Origin: Nectonema munidae
Lineage: Eukaryota; Nematomorpha; Nectonematoida; Nectonematidae
Direction of reading: 5' to 3'
Length of the DNA stretch: 64,000 nt
Assembly: GCA_030549495.1 (NCBI GenBank)
Contig: JAUIRK010000903.1
Coordinates: forward strand, 1,178,001 to 1,242,000
The notes beneath the pieces were generated by a model that worked only from the letters and a program-made list of their open reading frames with translations, was not told the DNA's origin and searched no databases. A program made the translations under genes and the position numbers. This document shows positions 41,264 to 53,340 of the stretch, piece after piece; the first letter of the stretch is position 1, and each line of letters begins with the position of its first letter.

Positions 41264-41467
41264 ATGAAAATAGAAGGAACAACCAAAAACGGAAGGCTGC
41301 ACCTGATATGGAAGAACGTGGTTGACAAATATTTGAAAAGATTTAATTTAGAGGAGAAAGATAACGTGGATAGAAGTAAATGGAAGAAATTAAAAAATGC
41401 ATTGCATTATGATTCCATATTGAATAAGGAAGGTGCACCCTTTTTACGAGGAAAAACCACCTTCTAA
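41264..41467 (+). pseudogene. RTE-like LINE ORF2 C-terminal fragment
   Basis: The open frame MKIEGTTKNGRLHLIWKNVV, DKYLKRFNLEEKDNVDRSKW and KKL corresponds to the RTE/BovB-type ORF2 C-terminus (G...RGRP..RW.D.V..DL..L.L.EEDA.DR..WR.L). It stops at 41465-41467. The upstream RT part is absent. Confidence 0.65.
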
Positions 41468-43150
41468 AAATAAATTAATTTAATCTGAAAATCATGAAAA
41501 CATTGCGGTACCTGACCTTGGAATAAATGTCAAAATAGTCTTAGTATGTAATGTTGTAAACAAAAGTGTAACAATGTTCAAATATCATAAATATAAAATA
41601 TCTCTAGTGTTTTCATTTAGTCATACACATCTGTGTTGAAAGCATTTTTTGAAAGGAGTAACATGCTTACTGGGGCATGTTTAATTGGGTAACACGTTAG
41701 AAAAAGTTTGGGAACCAGTGTATAACTTATTTAAGTCAAATCGATTAAATAATTTTCTCTCCGGATATAATAATGATTTTGTCAATGTCATCAATAGTCA
41801 TGGGACCAAATTTATACTCAAGACCAGTTGAGATCACGATGGTTAAAAGCTCCCAAAATATAAATCTTTATTTCTGATGAAATTTTCCAATAATAACCCT
41901 ATATATGGCTTATATATTTAATGATAACTAATAATTAATTCAGCAATAAAATTTTTATAAAACTTGTTGTAAAATGACATGGTAAAAAATATTACTGGAT
42001 GCTACTCTAACTAAACCGAGCATTTTTGGCCCTCTTTGGTTTGATTCGTTTTTCTCAGTTTATCTATCGCTTCGTTTATTAATAAGAGACAGCTTTGAAC
42101 AATATATTCCAATAGGAACTCTATTGTTTTGCTTACAATGTCGCTATCAGCTTCTAGTCTCTACTTCATTCTCCTATTCTTTATATGGTGTCTAATTTTA
42201 CTCTTCATTCTAAACTGATCCTTTTATCATAAATTCATTTTATATAATCTACTTTTGAAACAACCTTTTTTAGAGATCTCAGAATTTAAACGAATTTAGG
42301 GCTTTTCTATTGAAGAGAATCTCTTTGTTGATGTTTTTTTTTAATCAATATCTTATGTTGTAGTATCAAGTTATATGAACAAATATTACTTTAGATATGC
42401 TAGCCAATAATCCTTTTTCAAAATTCGTGTTATTCATGAAATCATTCATAATCTTCTTTTTTTAATTACAAAAAGTTTCTACCTTTATCACCTAAAAAAC
42501 TCTCTCTTTCATAACAAAAGAAAAAATTTGACAAATTCGATTCACATTTATAATTTGTTTTCAGAATAGTTTTATGTTCATGTAATGGTACGAGACATAA
42601 TTCTGGTAACTCTAACTGTTTGAAATTGATATCATTTTGTTGTCATTCTTATGATCACGGGTTCTCCCCATGAATGTGCCTTTAGGAAAAAATTTAACAA
42701 ATGATTTTTTGGAAAAAAACTGATTTTTACCAATTCGATTCATACTTTCGCTCCATTTTTACCCTATAATGGCCTAAAAAGAGAACAGAAGTGTAATAAG
42801 CAAGGCCGATATTGTATTAAAAATTACTTTTAAATTTGAAGGAAATTTGTTATGAGAGTTTTATCCACAATTAAAATTTTGAGGGATGATTTTCAATCAA
42901 AAATATGCTCAATTTGATTTTTACTAAATGTAAATTTCAATTTATAAGTTCAAGATTCTTATAAATTCTCTGCAATGAACTGAGTATATAATAAAAAAAT
43001 TAAAAAAGAAAAAGATTAAATTGAAATGAAATATGTTTTTGAGATAATTTTCAAGCTTTGAATTTCGACACATTTTCAACATTAATTTTCAAAACTGATC
43101 GAAGGAATGGTATCAGCAAGGTCAATTTACTATAAAAAATATTTAATGAA
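41468..43150. other. Gene-free AT-rich stretch
   Basis: 42302-42367 shares CTTTT.TATTGAAGAGAATC and following sequence with 53895-53957, a dispersed repeat. No coding motif was recognised. Confidence 0.5.
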
Positions 43151-43158
43151 TCTTCCTT

Positions 43159-43680
43159 TTGTCGAAAATTGTAACTATGCCTCAGACTTGTTGGAAAGGT
43201 ACCTATGCACAATTTCGTGCTTTGGATGACTTCCTTGATAATCTGAGAACTGGAGATATTCTCAACCACATGAAGACAAACATTAGAGATCCCGTGGCCC
43301 TTCTTTTGGAAAGCATGCAGAAGTACTTTCAAGATTTCAATAGTAAAACAGTGAATAGAGAAGAAATTCTTTCATTTGAGTGAAGAATCCATTCCTACTG
43401 CCCGGAAAAAAAGAATTTATCACACTCAGAATAAATAATGCATGCAAACTAATCTTTGAAGTCAAGCCTGGTCTAGGCAACTTGTAGATATTTCGTTTGC
43501 AGGATATACCAACACTAGCATCTTGAGGAGTACAAATTCTCGGAGGAAATTCTACCACTTTTCTCTTAGAGCAAGCTTTCTATACTGTCATTGGAATGAG
43601 GACCAAGAAACATAACAGACTCAAACTGCCATCTGATGCCCGCGTAGCCCTTTGTGTGAACAGCGGAGAATAAAAATTAC
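43159..43680 (+). pseudogene. hAT transposase C-terminal part (ZBED5/FAM200-like lineage)
   Basis: The open frame FLDNLRTGDILNHMKTNIRD with SMQKYFQDFNSKTVNREE fits the region before the hAT dimerisation domain. In the following frames are FEVKPGLGNL and then FLLEQAFYTVIGMRTKKHNR with LKLPSDARVAL, matching the (CE.AFS.....IK.K.RNRL....DLRVAL) terminus of this hAT lineage. At least three stops or frameshifts intervene. The N-terminal BED finger and catalytic Asp blocks were not found upstream. Confidence 0.6.
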
Positions 43681-45115
43681 ACAGGCAATGTACATCATTT
43701 CTTCCTTCTAACTATATTGGAGAGTAGGAGTCTTGTCGATTTGTCAGTAATAAATCCAGTATGTCTAAAAAAATGATATCATCGCTTGCTTCCTTACACT
43801 CCAATTTCTTCATTCTTTTTCTCTCTCATTTTTTGTTGTTGCATAAACTGAGAATAATATAGCGAGCGAAAAGGGAGTTTTACAGGAATGAACTTTGCTA
43901 TAAATGATAGTTAATAGGTTACATCTTTAGAGCATTTTTTGAAAAAAGAGATATAGATATCTATTTAGATTTTTCAAGAATACTCGTGTTTTTGGATGTC
44001 CAGATAATGGCACGATGGGTAGATACCAGTACAATTTTTATCATTAGATATTTTTCAAAACAAACGCTGTTTTAAACTCGAAAATTGAAATTTAAGATTA
44101 GATATTGATAATATAGGGTTGCACGTCAAAGAAAAGAAAAGCTAAAAGAGAGGTTTGTACTCAAGGCGCTTTTGTTTCCAGGGATTTCTTTCAAATCTCT
44201 TCCTCTTTTCTTTTTACAAAGTGTTTCTTTTCTTACAGTTTAATCATTATTTCAGTCTTACAATAAACCCTGTTAAAATAATTAAAGTTTTTATTCATAC
44301 TTTGATCTTAGATAGTTTATAGGCGAACTTTTTTAGCTCTACGTACTGGTAGGGGTGGATGAGGGATGCAGCAAACTTATTTGCTTTTATATAATTACCA
44401 TTCTGTGTACTCAAGTTTCTGCTTTAAATTTCTTGCATATGCACCATCGATCACTGGCGAATACAGAAAAACGCACAGGAAGCGAAATTGGATCAAATGA
44501 TTAACACGCCTTTATTTTTCCTAGGAGCAAATTAGTGTGTTTTTCTATAAAAGAAATGTGATTTTTGGGCAAAATTCAGAGCTATATAAATAACTGCCTC
44601 CAATTAAATAATATTCCAAGTGCATAAATAAAAAAGAAAGGGGCGATTGCCCTCCTTTAGATCTGCTCCAGCCATCTATGAGTTTATAACTTGAACCCAA
44701 GAACGCGCATTTGGAGGAGAGAGGAGGCAAAAGGGTTTTTAGTCGCCAATGTTTATCACTTGGTAGTTTGTGCTACAAATGTTTAATATAAAGCATGAAT
44801 TGTTTATCAATTTATTTTGAAAATTCAAAAATGTACACCCCTGAAAATTGTGTGTGTTGTAAAAAAAATTTGCTTTAAATATTCTAGCAAATATATTTTA
44901 AAAATTTTGCTCGCATTTAAATAATTTTTTGTCCTCCATCCCAATAATAATTGGAAAGTTGTGCGTCCTTGATCAAACCGTTTATAAAATTTTGTTCACA
45001 ACTATTTTTGCCCATGTTCCCAGAGAGAATACAATGAAAATTTAAAACTGGAAAAATTTTGAAAAACATTACCTATGTTTTTGGAATACAGCAGTTTTTA
45101 GTTTCCCTTTGAAAA
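43681..45115. other. Gene-free stretch
   Basis: No gene is seen. A CACTGGCGAATACAG phrase at about 44450 and a G-rich segment at 44640 hint at a hAT-type MITE but no matching inverted end was found. Confidence 0.4.
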
Positions 45116-46421
45116 ATGTCCAGATCTGTACACGAGTTAATATCTAATGCTGAAAATGATTCAACGAGTTATATTCCTGAAATATTTATTGAACTCCCAA
45201 ATGCTACGGTTTTGACAGGTGAAGACTCAGTTGATGAAGATAGTGGAGGATACATGGATGATTTAAGTAGTGAGCAATTGCTTGCAGAAGCCATTTTTCC
45301 TATGAGTGATTTTTCTCAATTCAGAAACATGAATTCTCATGAATAGTTTGAGATTTTTTTGATGAAGAAATTTTAAGTTTTATTTTTGAGGAAACAATAA
45401 CATACTCAAAATTTAAAAACAAATTTGGTTTTTTATTGAAAATGAAGAGCCGAAAGTGTTTCGTGGAATTCTCTTAATTTCTTGATATGTCACTGTACCT
45501 TCAAGGCATTTATATTGAGAAGGTAAGAGTGATGTTAACAATGAAATGATATATATACGTATGAGAAAGAATAGATTCCAGAAATTGATGGAATTTGTTC
45601 ACTTCGCAAATAATGAATCAATAAACTTAAAGACAAATTTTTTAAAGTTCAGAGTTTTTGCAATCATTTGAATAAAAAATTCATGTAATACTTTGTTCCA
45701 ACGCAATGCATAGCACATGGCGAATCAATGATCGAATACTTTGGCAAAAATCCCTGCAAACTGTGCGTGAGAAGTAAACAAAATAGTTTTTGTTATAAAG
45801 TTTAGTGTACCTGCACATATGTTGGTTATCATATTCACTTTGCTTTTAATCAAGGTAAATCTGTTTGCAAAAAAGTAGAAGAAAATTGTACGGAAAAGTT
45901 GGCACAACAATTTTGAACGCTATTGGAAACTTCGCTGAAGATAAAAAGAAATTGCCTTACTTCTTTTTTTACGATTCTTTATTTTTATCAGAAAAGTTAA
46001 AGAAAAAACTTCTGTCTTCAGGTTGGTTTTACCGGAACGTTAAACGAAAGACGCTTCTCTACATTTCTATTTCTTTTTCAAAAAGAAATATCTAAAAAAT
46101 CAAAAGGAATGTTTTAAATATGATAGTTGTCAGATGGATGGACAATAATGTCGTCACATTATGTACTTCTGTTTATGGTGTTTTACCTTAAAGAAAAGTT
46201 AAAAGACTTTCCAAAAAAAATGTAAAAAGATTGAAATCCAATGACCCATTTTAATTTTTCAATATAATTCCAACATGGGAGTAGTGGATCGTTTGAATCA
46301 GAATATAAATAAATATACGGTTGGAATAAAGCGTAAAAATAGTCTTATTCTGTTTTTACTTGGATTCTTGATGCAGCAATTTGCAATGCTTAATATTTAC
46401 ACAAAAAAACTTACGGATTGA
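45116..46421 (+). pseudogene. piggyBac-type transposase, decayed but nearly end to end
   Basis: It starts at ATG 45116 with the acidic PGBD N-terminus IFIELPNATVLTGEDSVDED and SGGYMDDLS. Later frames give RMRKNRFQKLMEFVHFANN, FKVQSFCNHLNKKFM, CIAHGESMIEYFGK, CTCTYVGYHIHFAFNQGKSV, and the C-terminal YNSNMGVVDRLNQNINKYTV with GIKRKNS. The stop is at 46419-46421. There are many frameshifts and stops (at least eight). The family catalyses TTAA-targeted cut-and-paste transposition; this copy cannot. Terminal repeats were not identified. It could relate to the source of the TTAA mini-element, but nothing links them directly. Confidence 0.85.
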
Positions 46422-46541
46422 AATCTTTATTAGATTTCAGGAGATAAATTTCACGAAATTATTTAAATAAGTTTGGTATACTACAATGGTTTCTATTCCA
46501 TCTACAAATGACAGACAATGTTCAACTTTCTGTTCACACTC

Positions 46542-46746
46542 TGCTAGATGTAAGATTTGATATACCTCATTCGGGGAGACGATGCTACATAAGTTATTAT
46601 CTATATACATTATACCTGTATACAACGATGGTTCATCTCCAACCTGTATACCGCGATAATTCATCTCCAACCTATCAGTTCATATTTTGCTAGATGTAAG
46701 ATTTGATATACCTCATTCGGGGAGAGGATGTTAGATAAGTTATTAA
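46542..46746. repeat. Direct repeat of about 58 bp, 146 bp apart
   Basis: TGCTAGATGTAAGATTTGAT followed by ATACCTCATTCGGGGAGA occurs at 46542 and again at 46688, with few differences through ATAAGTTATTA. A weaker third relative begins near 46848 (AACTTTCTGTTCATATTTTG). Confidence 0.75.
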
Positions 46747-46981
46747 TTTTTTCACGATATTAAATAATATATTTTATCAAATAATCAAAATAAAATTCTG
46801 TAATCAAAGAATCAAAAAATATTCTTTAAAAAATCAAAAAATATCAAACTTTCTGTTCATATTTTGCTATTTCATACGATGTTACAAAATTTATTACCTA
46901 TACTTGCAAATTTGCACGATTTTAAATATTATATTTGTCGAATAATCAAAGAATCGAAAAATGTTCAAAGCAAAAAATATT

Positions 46982-47121
46982 TATTCTTTTTAAATATATC
47001 GTTGGCTCCCCTTACTTTTAGTTTCGTATGCGCATAATTTGATAAAAATTAATTATTAAAGACTAGGTTTATCTTTCAATTTTAAAAGTAAGGGGAGCCA
47101 ACGATATATTTAAAAAGAATA
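46982..47121. repeat. Perfect 39-bp inverted repeat with 62-bp spacer
   Basis: 46982-47020 and 47083-47121 are exact reverse complements; the core is GGGGAGCCAACGATATATTT. No coding sequence lies in the spacer. Pairing does not extend beyond the arms. Confidence 0.92.
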
Positions 47122-47220
47122 TTCATCCGATTATTTTAAGGAATTTCATTTGAATTATGCGCGTTTCACTTTACTTTTTTTGAGCAAACAACGACTGTTC
47201 AACTTATTATAGCAAACAAT

Positions 47221-47297
47221 AGTGGGGTGAATTATTCGGGGATGGAAATTTCGTAGGGTGGAATTTTCGGGATTAAATTTATAGGGGTGAAATTTAC
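47221..47297 (+). repeat. G-rich minisatellite, about 15-bp degenerate units
   Basis: Five units follow a (A/T)GGGGTGGAAATTTCG-like theme (GTGGGGTGAATTATTCG, GGGATGGAAATTTCG, TAGGGTGGAATTTTCG, and so on). The recurrent GGG runs on one strand are unusual in this AT-rich window. Confidence 0.65.
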
Positions 47298-48121
47298 ATG
47301 CAATCCTAATTTTGCAGTTAGAGATCTTTTTTGTGGCTTATTCAATTTAGACTAGATACATGTGCTAGAATGTTAGATCGTTGATATAGAGGGGTCTATG
47401 AGAAATGAAATTGGGGATCAGGGACGATTGACAATTTTCATAAAAGCTTAAATGTATGGCTTTCTCACATAAGTATAGTGGATTTTTTGATTTTATTACA
47501 AAATAGGCTTTAAAACTGTTGCGTTAAGTTATTATCAGAGTGAAAATATTGTGCTTATTTGCTTGAGCTTCGATTATTATTATTATACTTCTAGAAGGGA
47601 TTACTTTCACACAGATTCTGCATAATATTTACTTTAGTTTGGCCTTGAATCTTTAAGCATTTCAAATTTATATTCAAGCGTAAGAGTATATTAAATGTTA
47701 TGATGATTGGAAAACATATTACAGAATGATTTAGAAGATGACTTGTTTAAATAAAATGTAAGGTGTGTGTGAACATCTTTTCAATAAAAATATATAACCT
47801 AGCATTCAACATAGCATATTTGTGAATTGTCACATATCCATCCAGTTGTTATAAATTATATAACAAAAATACAATTAAAAAAAGGCTTTTGATAACTCAA
47901 AAAGTTATCGTCTGTTCTTGGCACAAATCAAGACTTTCAGATGGGACTATGATATCTGGATAGGAATTCCAGCTTTCTATCTTCTTATATTTCAATGTAT
48001 TTCTTTTAAAAATTTTTAATGCAAATTTGATAGAGAGGGTGGGAACTTGACTTACTTTGAGTTGGCGATAATGAACTACTCAAACCAAGAGAGTAAATCT
48101 CTTTGCAAAATTGAATCTGAT
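47298..48121. other. Gene-free AT-rich stretch
   Basis: No coding motif, terminal repeat or splice-compatible exon was recognised. Confidence 0.45.
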
Positions 48122-48150
48122 GAAGAAGAAGAAGAAGAAGAAGAAGAAAT
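48122..48150 (-). repeat. (TTC)n tract at a probable retrotransposon 3' tail
   Basis: On the minus strand ACGATATAATAAAT is followed by nine TTC units, the same layout as at 13831-13860. Confidence 0.5.
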
Positions 48151-48399
48151 TTATTATATCGTAAAATAATGGACAGGAGAAAAATATATATATAACGAGA
48201 TGATACGTGAACATGCAAATCATTTTCTGCTATGGATATAGAAAAAAAAGATGCCTTATGTTCAAAATGATATATATATTTTTTTTTCTTTCTTAAGGAT
48301 TGGAGAGACATCATGGACGCTATATATATGTATAATAAAGAGGAGCGAAAGAACATTAAAACATGATAAGTTTACATTTGCAGTTTACAAACAAAACAT

Positions 48400-49995
48400 T
48401 TTTTATTTGTACAGGTCTGATCATATTTATTTAACAAAAACATTTGTAGTGTATTCTTGAAATATCTCAAAGACTTTTCTATTCCGAATTTCAAAAGAAA
48501 TTAATTCCAGTGTTTTATTATTCTATGTCTTAAGGAATTTTTCGTAGAGACAAGCTTAGTCTTTATTATTGGGAACTACTAAAATTTCTAAGACAATAAT
48601 TCTTAGATCCACTATTGATTGCAATCCATGGACTGAATATTGTAGGCAAAGTATTCGAAAAGAGCTTGTATGTAAAATTAGAGATTTGCATATAGTATAT
48701 ATCTTTTAATTTCAATAAATTGTTTTGCATGAAAAAGAGAGATGTATGACTTAATGAGGGCTGATTAAATACTAACCTTATTGACTTTTTCTGAAGTTGA
48801 AACAGTTTGGTAATGTCACTGTATCCCCAATTTATAATACTGTAGTAGCAGTGCGGTAAAAACAAACTTTTATATATTACCAGCTTCGAATGTGTAGGCA
48901 ACTCATTTTTATACTTTTTCATAATGCCGTTTATAGAACATAGCTTAGTTTCCAAAAAACTTATATGAGTTTTCCAATTCAAATAACGATTTATTCTCAA
49001 GCCTAGTAGATTATATTCCTCAACAATTTCAATTTTATTTTTACATTCAATTCTTTTTTTCTTATTTGAAAAAAACATACCTTTGTTTTATTACCATTTA
49101 CTTGGAGAAAATTTGCTCTACACCAATCTAAAACTGGATTAAATAACTTGTCAATATAGCAACATGATGGGCTCAGTTCTGATAGAGGAACTATAGCAGT
49201 GATGTCATCTGCAAACATTAAAAACTTTGTTTTTTCATTACACATAGGAAGATCATTTATGAACAGGGAAAACAGTAATGGGGCAAGTATACCACCTTGA
49301 GGTACGCCATTAAAAATAATACTCTCGTTCGAGAAAACTCCATCAACTTCGACCCGCTGACGACGTAAAGTTAGGTAAGAAGATAAGAGATTCATTGCCT
49401 GTGAGGAGAATCCAAGGTACTGTAACTTATCTATCAATATTTTATGCGACACACAATCAAAAGCCTTAGATAGATCAACAAATATAGCTAAAGCTTCATC
49501 AGATCTATCTAGTAGAGTAGAAACTTCGTTTAAAAAATATGAATGGAGATATGTTGACGAATAATTGGGTCTAAATGCAAATTGACAACTATATAAAATG
49601 TCATTCTGATATATGTAGGAAAATATCTGATCATAAAGTAACCTTTCGAAGATTTTCGACAGAGATGTTATTATACTGATGGGTCTATAATTTTCACAAA
49701 TAGATCTTTGACCTTTTTTGTAAATTGCTAAAACCTTTGAAAGCTTAATAAAATCAGGGAATATTTGGTGTTCAATAGAGGAATTGAACAATATAACTAA
49801 ATATTTTTTGATTACTTCAAAAATTAGTATAACATTTAAAATTGAAAGTCCGTATATGTCTTTTGTTGATTTTGATTTGATATTACTTAAGGCTATCATA
49901 ACATCTTCTTGAGTTACTTTATTGAAACTAAAACTTGCTTTTTTTAAAAAAGTTTTATACAGTTTCAAATTTTCATCAGTGTTGACTATACCTTA
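48400..49995 (-). mobile_element. Long LINE fragment with nearly intact reverse transcriptase
   Basis: The minus strand has an open frame of 321 codons (49968-49003) covering the RT: DIYGLSILNV, KLSKVLAIYKKGQRSICENY, RPISIITSLSKIFERLLYDQ, YSCQFAFRPNYSSTYL, FVDLSKAFDCVSHKIL, GVPQGGILAPLLFSLFINDL and the catalytic FADDITAI. One frameshift near 49075 leads to IEIVEEYNLLGLRINRYLNW and the C-terminal region to about 48566; RNase-H-less tail motifs (RHRIIKHWN) continue to about 48420. This is the best preserved LINE in the window, CR1/Jockey-like. The endonuclease half is missing: at 50004 the sequence changes into a hAT element. Confidence 0.92.
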
Positions 49996-50003
49996 TTGGG
50001 ACT

Positions 50004-51950
50004 CAGTGTTGCTAACTAAAATTTTTTTATCTAGATTTCTAAATTTTTATAAGAAAAATTATCTAAAAAGATCTAAAATTAAAAATTTTTTATCTAAAAT
50101 ATTATCTAATTATTTTTTGATATTATAAATTTAAAAAAAACAAAAGTTTTACATATTTTTTATTTAATCATTTAAAAAATTTCGTTATAAACAAAAAAAT
50201 CCATGTTTTCATCTTCATTTAATAATTCTAAATTATTTTCATTCTCTTTAGGATTTGAGTATGCAAGATTTGTTCCAACTTTCTCGAGAACTTTCGCAGG
50301 TATAGAAAAGGAATGGCATCAAGATTTAAGTCTCATAAGACCAAATTTAACTAGGATGCGTTTAGTAAAGGCAACTTCATTTTATTTCTGATTTTAAATA
50401 GTTTGAATAACTGAAAACTCTTTCAATTTCAGCATTTGAGTGAGGTATTGATAATGCATGAAGAGCACATTCAATTATGTCATTGAATGGATTTTGATTA
50501 ATTGAGTCTTTATATTGATATACTTCTTTCCAAAAATCATTTGTTTTTTCCTTCATTTTCCAATCTACTAATCGAATTTTTTAGCTTGAATTTCAATTCT
50601 AATAATAGTTTCTTCTTTGAATTAAGGTCTAGGATTGAGATGTTCTTCAACATGTATATTAAGTAAGTTCATATTACTTTTGGTAATGATAATTTTAACA
50701 GCTATGGATTTTATTAATAAAAGCAAGTCATCAAATAGTTTTAATCGATCACAATTATTTGATTGGAAGAGTTTATTTACTTGAGATATTTCTATAAGCA
50801 CTGGATGTAAAAAAAGTAAATAAAGTAGATTTTTTCATCATTATACATTTCAAAAAGAATTTCTGAAGTGTAACACCTTTCATCTAACCTTGATTTTTGA
50901 AAGTGCAGTTTTAACTCATTCCACTGTTTTAGTATCTGCTCTATAGCAAGCTGAATTGATAGCCATCTAGTAGGAGCAATAGAGGGAATTTTTGCTGGAC
51001 TGCAATCATTATTGAGTAATTTATACAAAATTACTATACTTTGATTTTCTTAATGTAGAGTGAGAAAACCAATTATGTGTTTCGGATATTAAAAATTCCA
51101 AGTTACGTGGCAGTGTTTGAGAACAGAACTTTGATACTGATAATTGAATAGAGTGGCAAACACATCTAGAATGTATTAAATTAGGTAGTTTTTTTTTAAA
51201 ATACTGAAAACTCCATTATTTATACCAACCATAACACTTGCATTGTCAGTCCCAATGCCTATAAGTTTATTAAAGGCTAAACTATTTTTTGAGATTAATG
51301 TTTTAATAGCATTAACAATTGAGTTTGCATCACATTCTTCTAATTGAACCAAACCTAAAAATGTAGACACAATATCAAGAGAATTTCTACTATAATAAAT
51401 TATTGAAACACCAAGAAGTTTAGTCACGCTTATATCGGTGGATTCATCAATTAACAAGCTATATACATTGTTATCAATGTCTTTTATTAATTCATCTTGA
51501 AAAAATGGACTTAGAATATTTTTAATATTTGTGCATTTTGAACGATGCATATTGAGCTTTGAAATTAGATTGCTGTCATCAATACTCTTTTTGCACAAAT
51601 CTACAAAATGATCGCAATTTTTAATAGCTGAATGGCAACAAAAAAAAGTGCAATTCTAGCTTCAAATTCGGATATTTTTAAATCTTTCGATGAAGTAGAC
51701 AAGGAATTTATTTCTATGCAATTTCTGCTTCCCTTTTCGTACTTTTGATGCTTAATAGATTGCGCGGTAGTATCAAATCCTGAAGCTTAGCCTTTAATTC
51801 AACTTTGCAAAATTTACAAAAAGCTTTTTTGTCATCAGTAGGAACTGCCATAATCCACTTTTGGAGAGCAGGATCTTTTATCCACTCTTTTCGAAACTTT
51901 TGAATATATTTAGTTTTAGGCATCAAGTTTTTATATATCTACAATATAAA
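50004..51950 (-). mobile_element. hAT element inserted at the LINE's 5' side
   Basis: A hAT-like terminus CAGTGTTGCTAACTAAA starts at 50004 directly after LINE coding sequence (GIVNTDENLKLYKT). The minus-strand transposase remnant follows. The right terminus was not located; sequence to about 52450 could belong to it. Confidence 0.75.
50172..51923 (-). pseudogene. hAT transposase, nearly full length, several lesions
   Basis: ATG at 51923 opens MPKTKYIQKFRKEWIKDPAL with a BED-like finger (FCKFCKVELKAK...H). Next are CKKSIDDSNLISKLNMHRSK, SLLIDESTDISVTKLLGV (first catalytic block), KLIGIGTDNASVMVG (the D.A..M block), CVCHSIQLSVSKFCSQTLPR, ETHNWFSHSTLRKSKY, PTRWLSIQLAIEQIL, and the dimerisation region HALSIPHSNAEIERVFSYSN. 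The last frame ends with a stop at about 50172-50174. Six or more frameshifts or stops are present, for example near 51715, 51610, 51175, 51020 and 50790. Domains are in family order, so the copy was once complete. Confidence 0.88.
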
Positions 51951-53340
51951 ATTAAATAGCAAATTAAGAATAAAATAGAATCATAAGTATTGTAAATTTT
52001 TTTTTTAATAAAACTGCGCTTGATAAATAAAAATAGTTTCTGATTATAAATTAAATTATATTTTAAAACGTTAATTTATATCTTACAAGTTTTTAAGTTA
52101 TGTTATAATTGATTATAGATGAACAATGATGTTTTTTAAATATTTTTTGGATCATATGAATTAAAAATATAAAAAGCCATCATTGAATATCAAAAAACTA
52201 GTTTTTTTCATAGTTTTTACTAACTAAACTAATTCAACGCTTATAAAACAGCAAAATGCCGAATAATCAACACAAATATGATTATAGAAATTAAAAAACA
52301 AACGACTAACCTATTTTATTTAATTAAAAAAAAATATTTAAAAAAAATTGCAAACTTAACGATGAAATGGAGTTGTATCAGTGCTAAAAAGTTTTAAAGT
52401 TTTCAAAACGTTGTTATGTTAGGGTGTTACTAATCGGTAGCACAAATGCGCACAGATGCCCACTAACTAAAAATACCTTTTTTCTAAAAATTTTATCAAT
52501 AAAAACTTTGCTTTTGTAATTATATACCTTTTCAATTAGTTTCACAACATTTTATGAAAGTTGAATGAATTTTTTTAATTTGTTTTCTAAGTTGTTGGAT
52601 TTTCTTTTTCCCTCTATTTTTTTCTTTGCATTCATTTCGCTCTAATTTTTTTAAATTTGAACCCCAAATATTATTAAGGTGTTAAAATTCTTCAAAATAT
52701 CTTTTTTATGATAAACCAATTTATTTTTCATGACTACTATAACAATTAATTCCTGTTTATTTTAACACAATTTATTATTTTATAAATTTTTTTTGTCATA
52801 TCATACTTGTTTATGCTTGTGATTTATAAATAATTGTATGAATAAATAAATCTGTAACAAACATAAAAAAAACAACTCTATATTTTTTCATTAAAAATGT
52901 TACTATTATTTTTTATGTAATTTTATTTTTATTTTTCTACACAACCGAACTTGACTAAATAAATTTATAGTTTTGTTTTATCTAGAACTTGCACTATCTT
53001 TCTATTTCGCCCAAGGGTTCCTATTAATTTATTCTAAGATCTCAAAATAATTTTATTTTTGTAACCCGAAATAAACATGACTAGGGTAAAACTGATTTAG
53101 CCGTATGAATTTATGATACTAGCAACCTAGTTTAATTAATATATTCGCTCGCTCTTAGATTATATTAAAATATTTTACATAAACTTGTTAAATTTACAGT
53201 AGATCCAATTTTTATCAGATATGCATATAGTGTTAATAAAATTGTTTGCCTCTGACAACCTTTACACATTTTTGCCAGGCTAAATTTCTACATACCGTGC
53301 TCATTCTTATAAAAAAAATCCACCCTAAATCCAAAAAAGG
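51951..53340. other. Gene-free AT-rich stretch
   Basis: No coding motif was recognised. The left part is probably hAT 5' non-coding sequence. Confidence 0.45.

Noticed and set aside
44450-44730. Possible hAT-type MITE (CACTGGCGAATACAG and a G-rich segment)
   Set aside because: No inverted partner for the end could be found.
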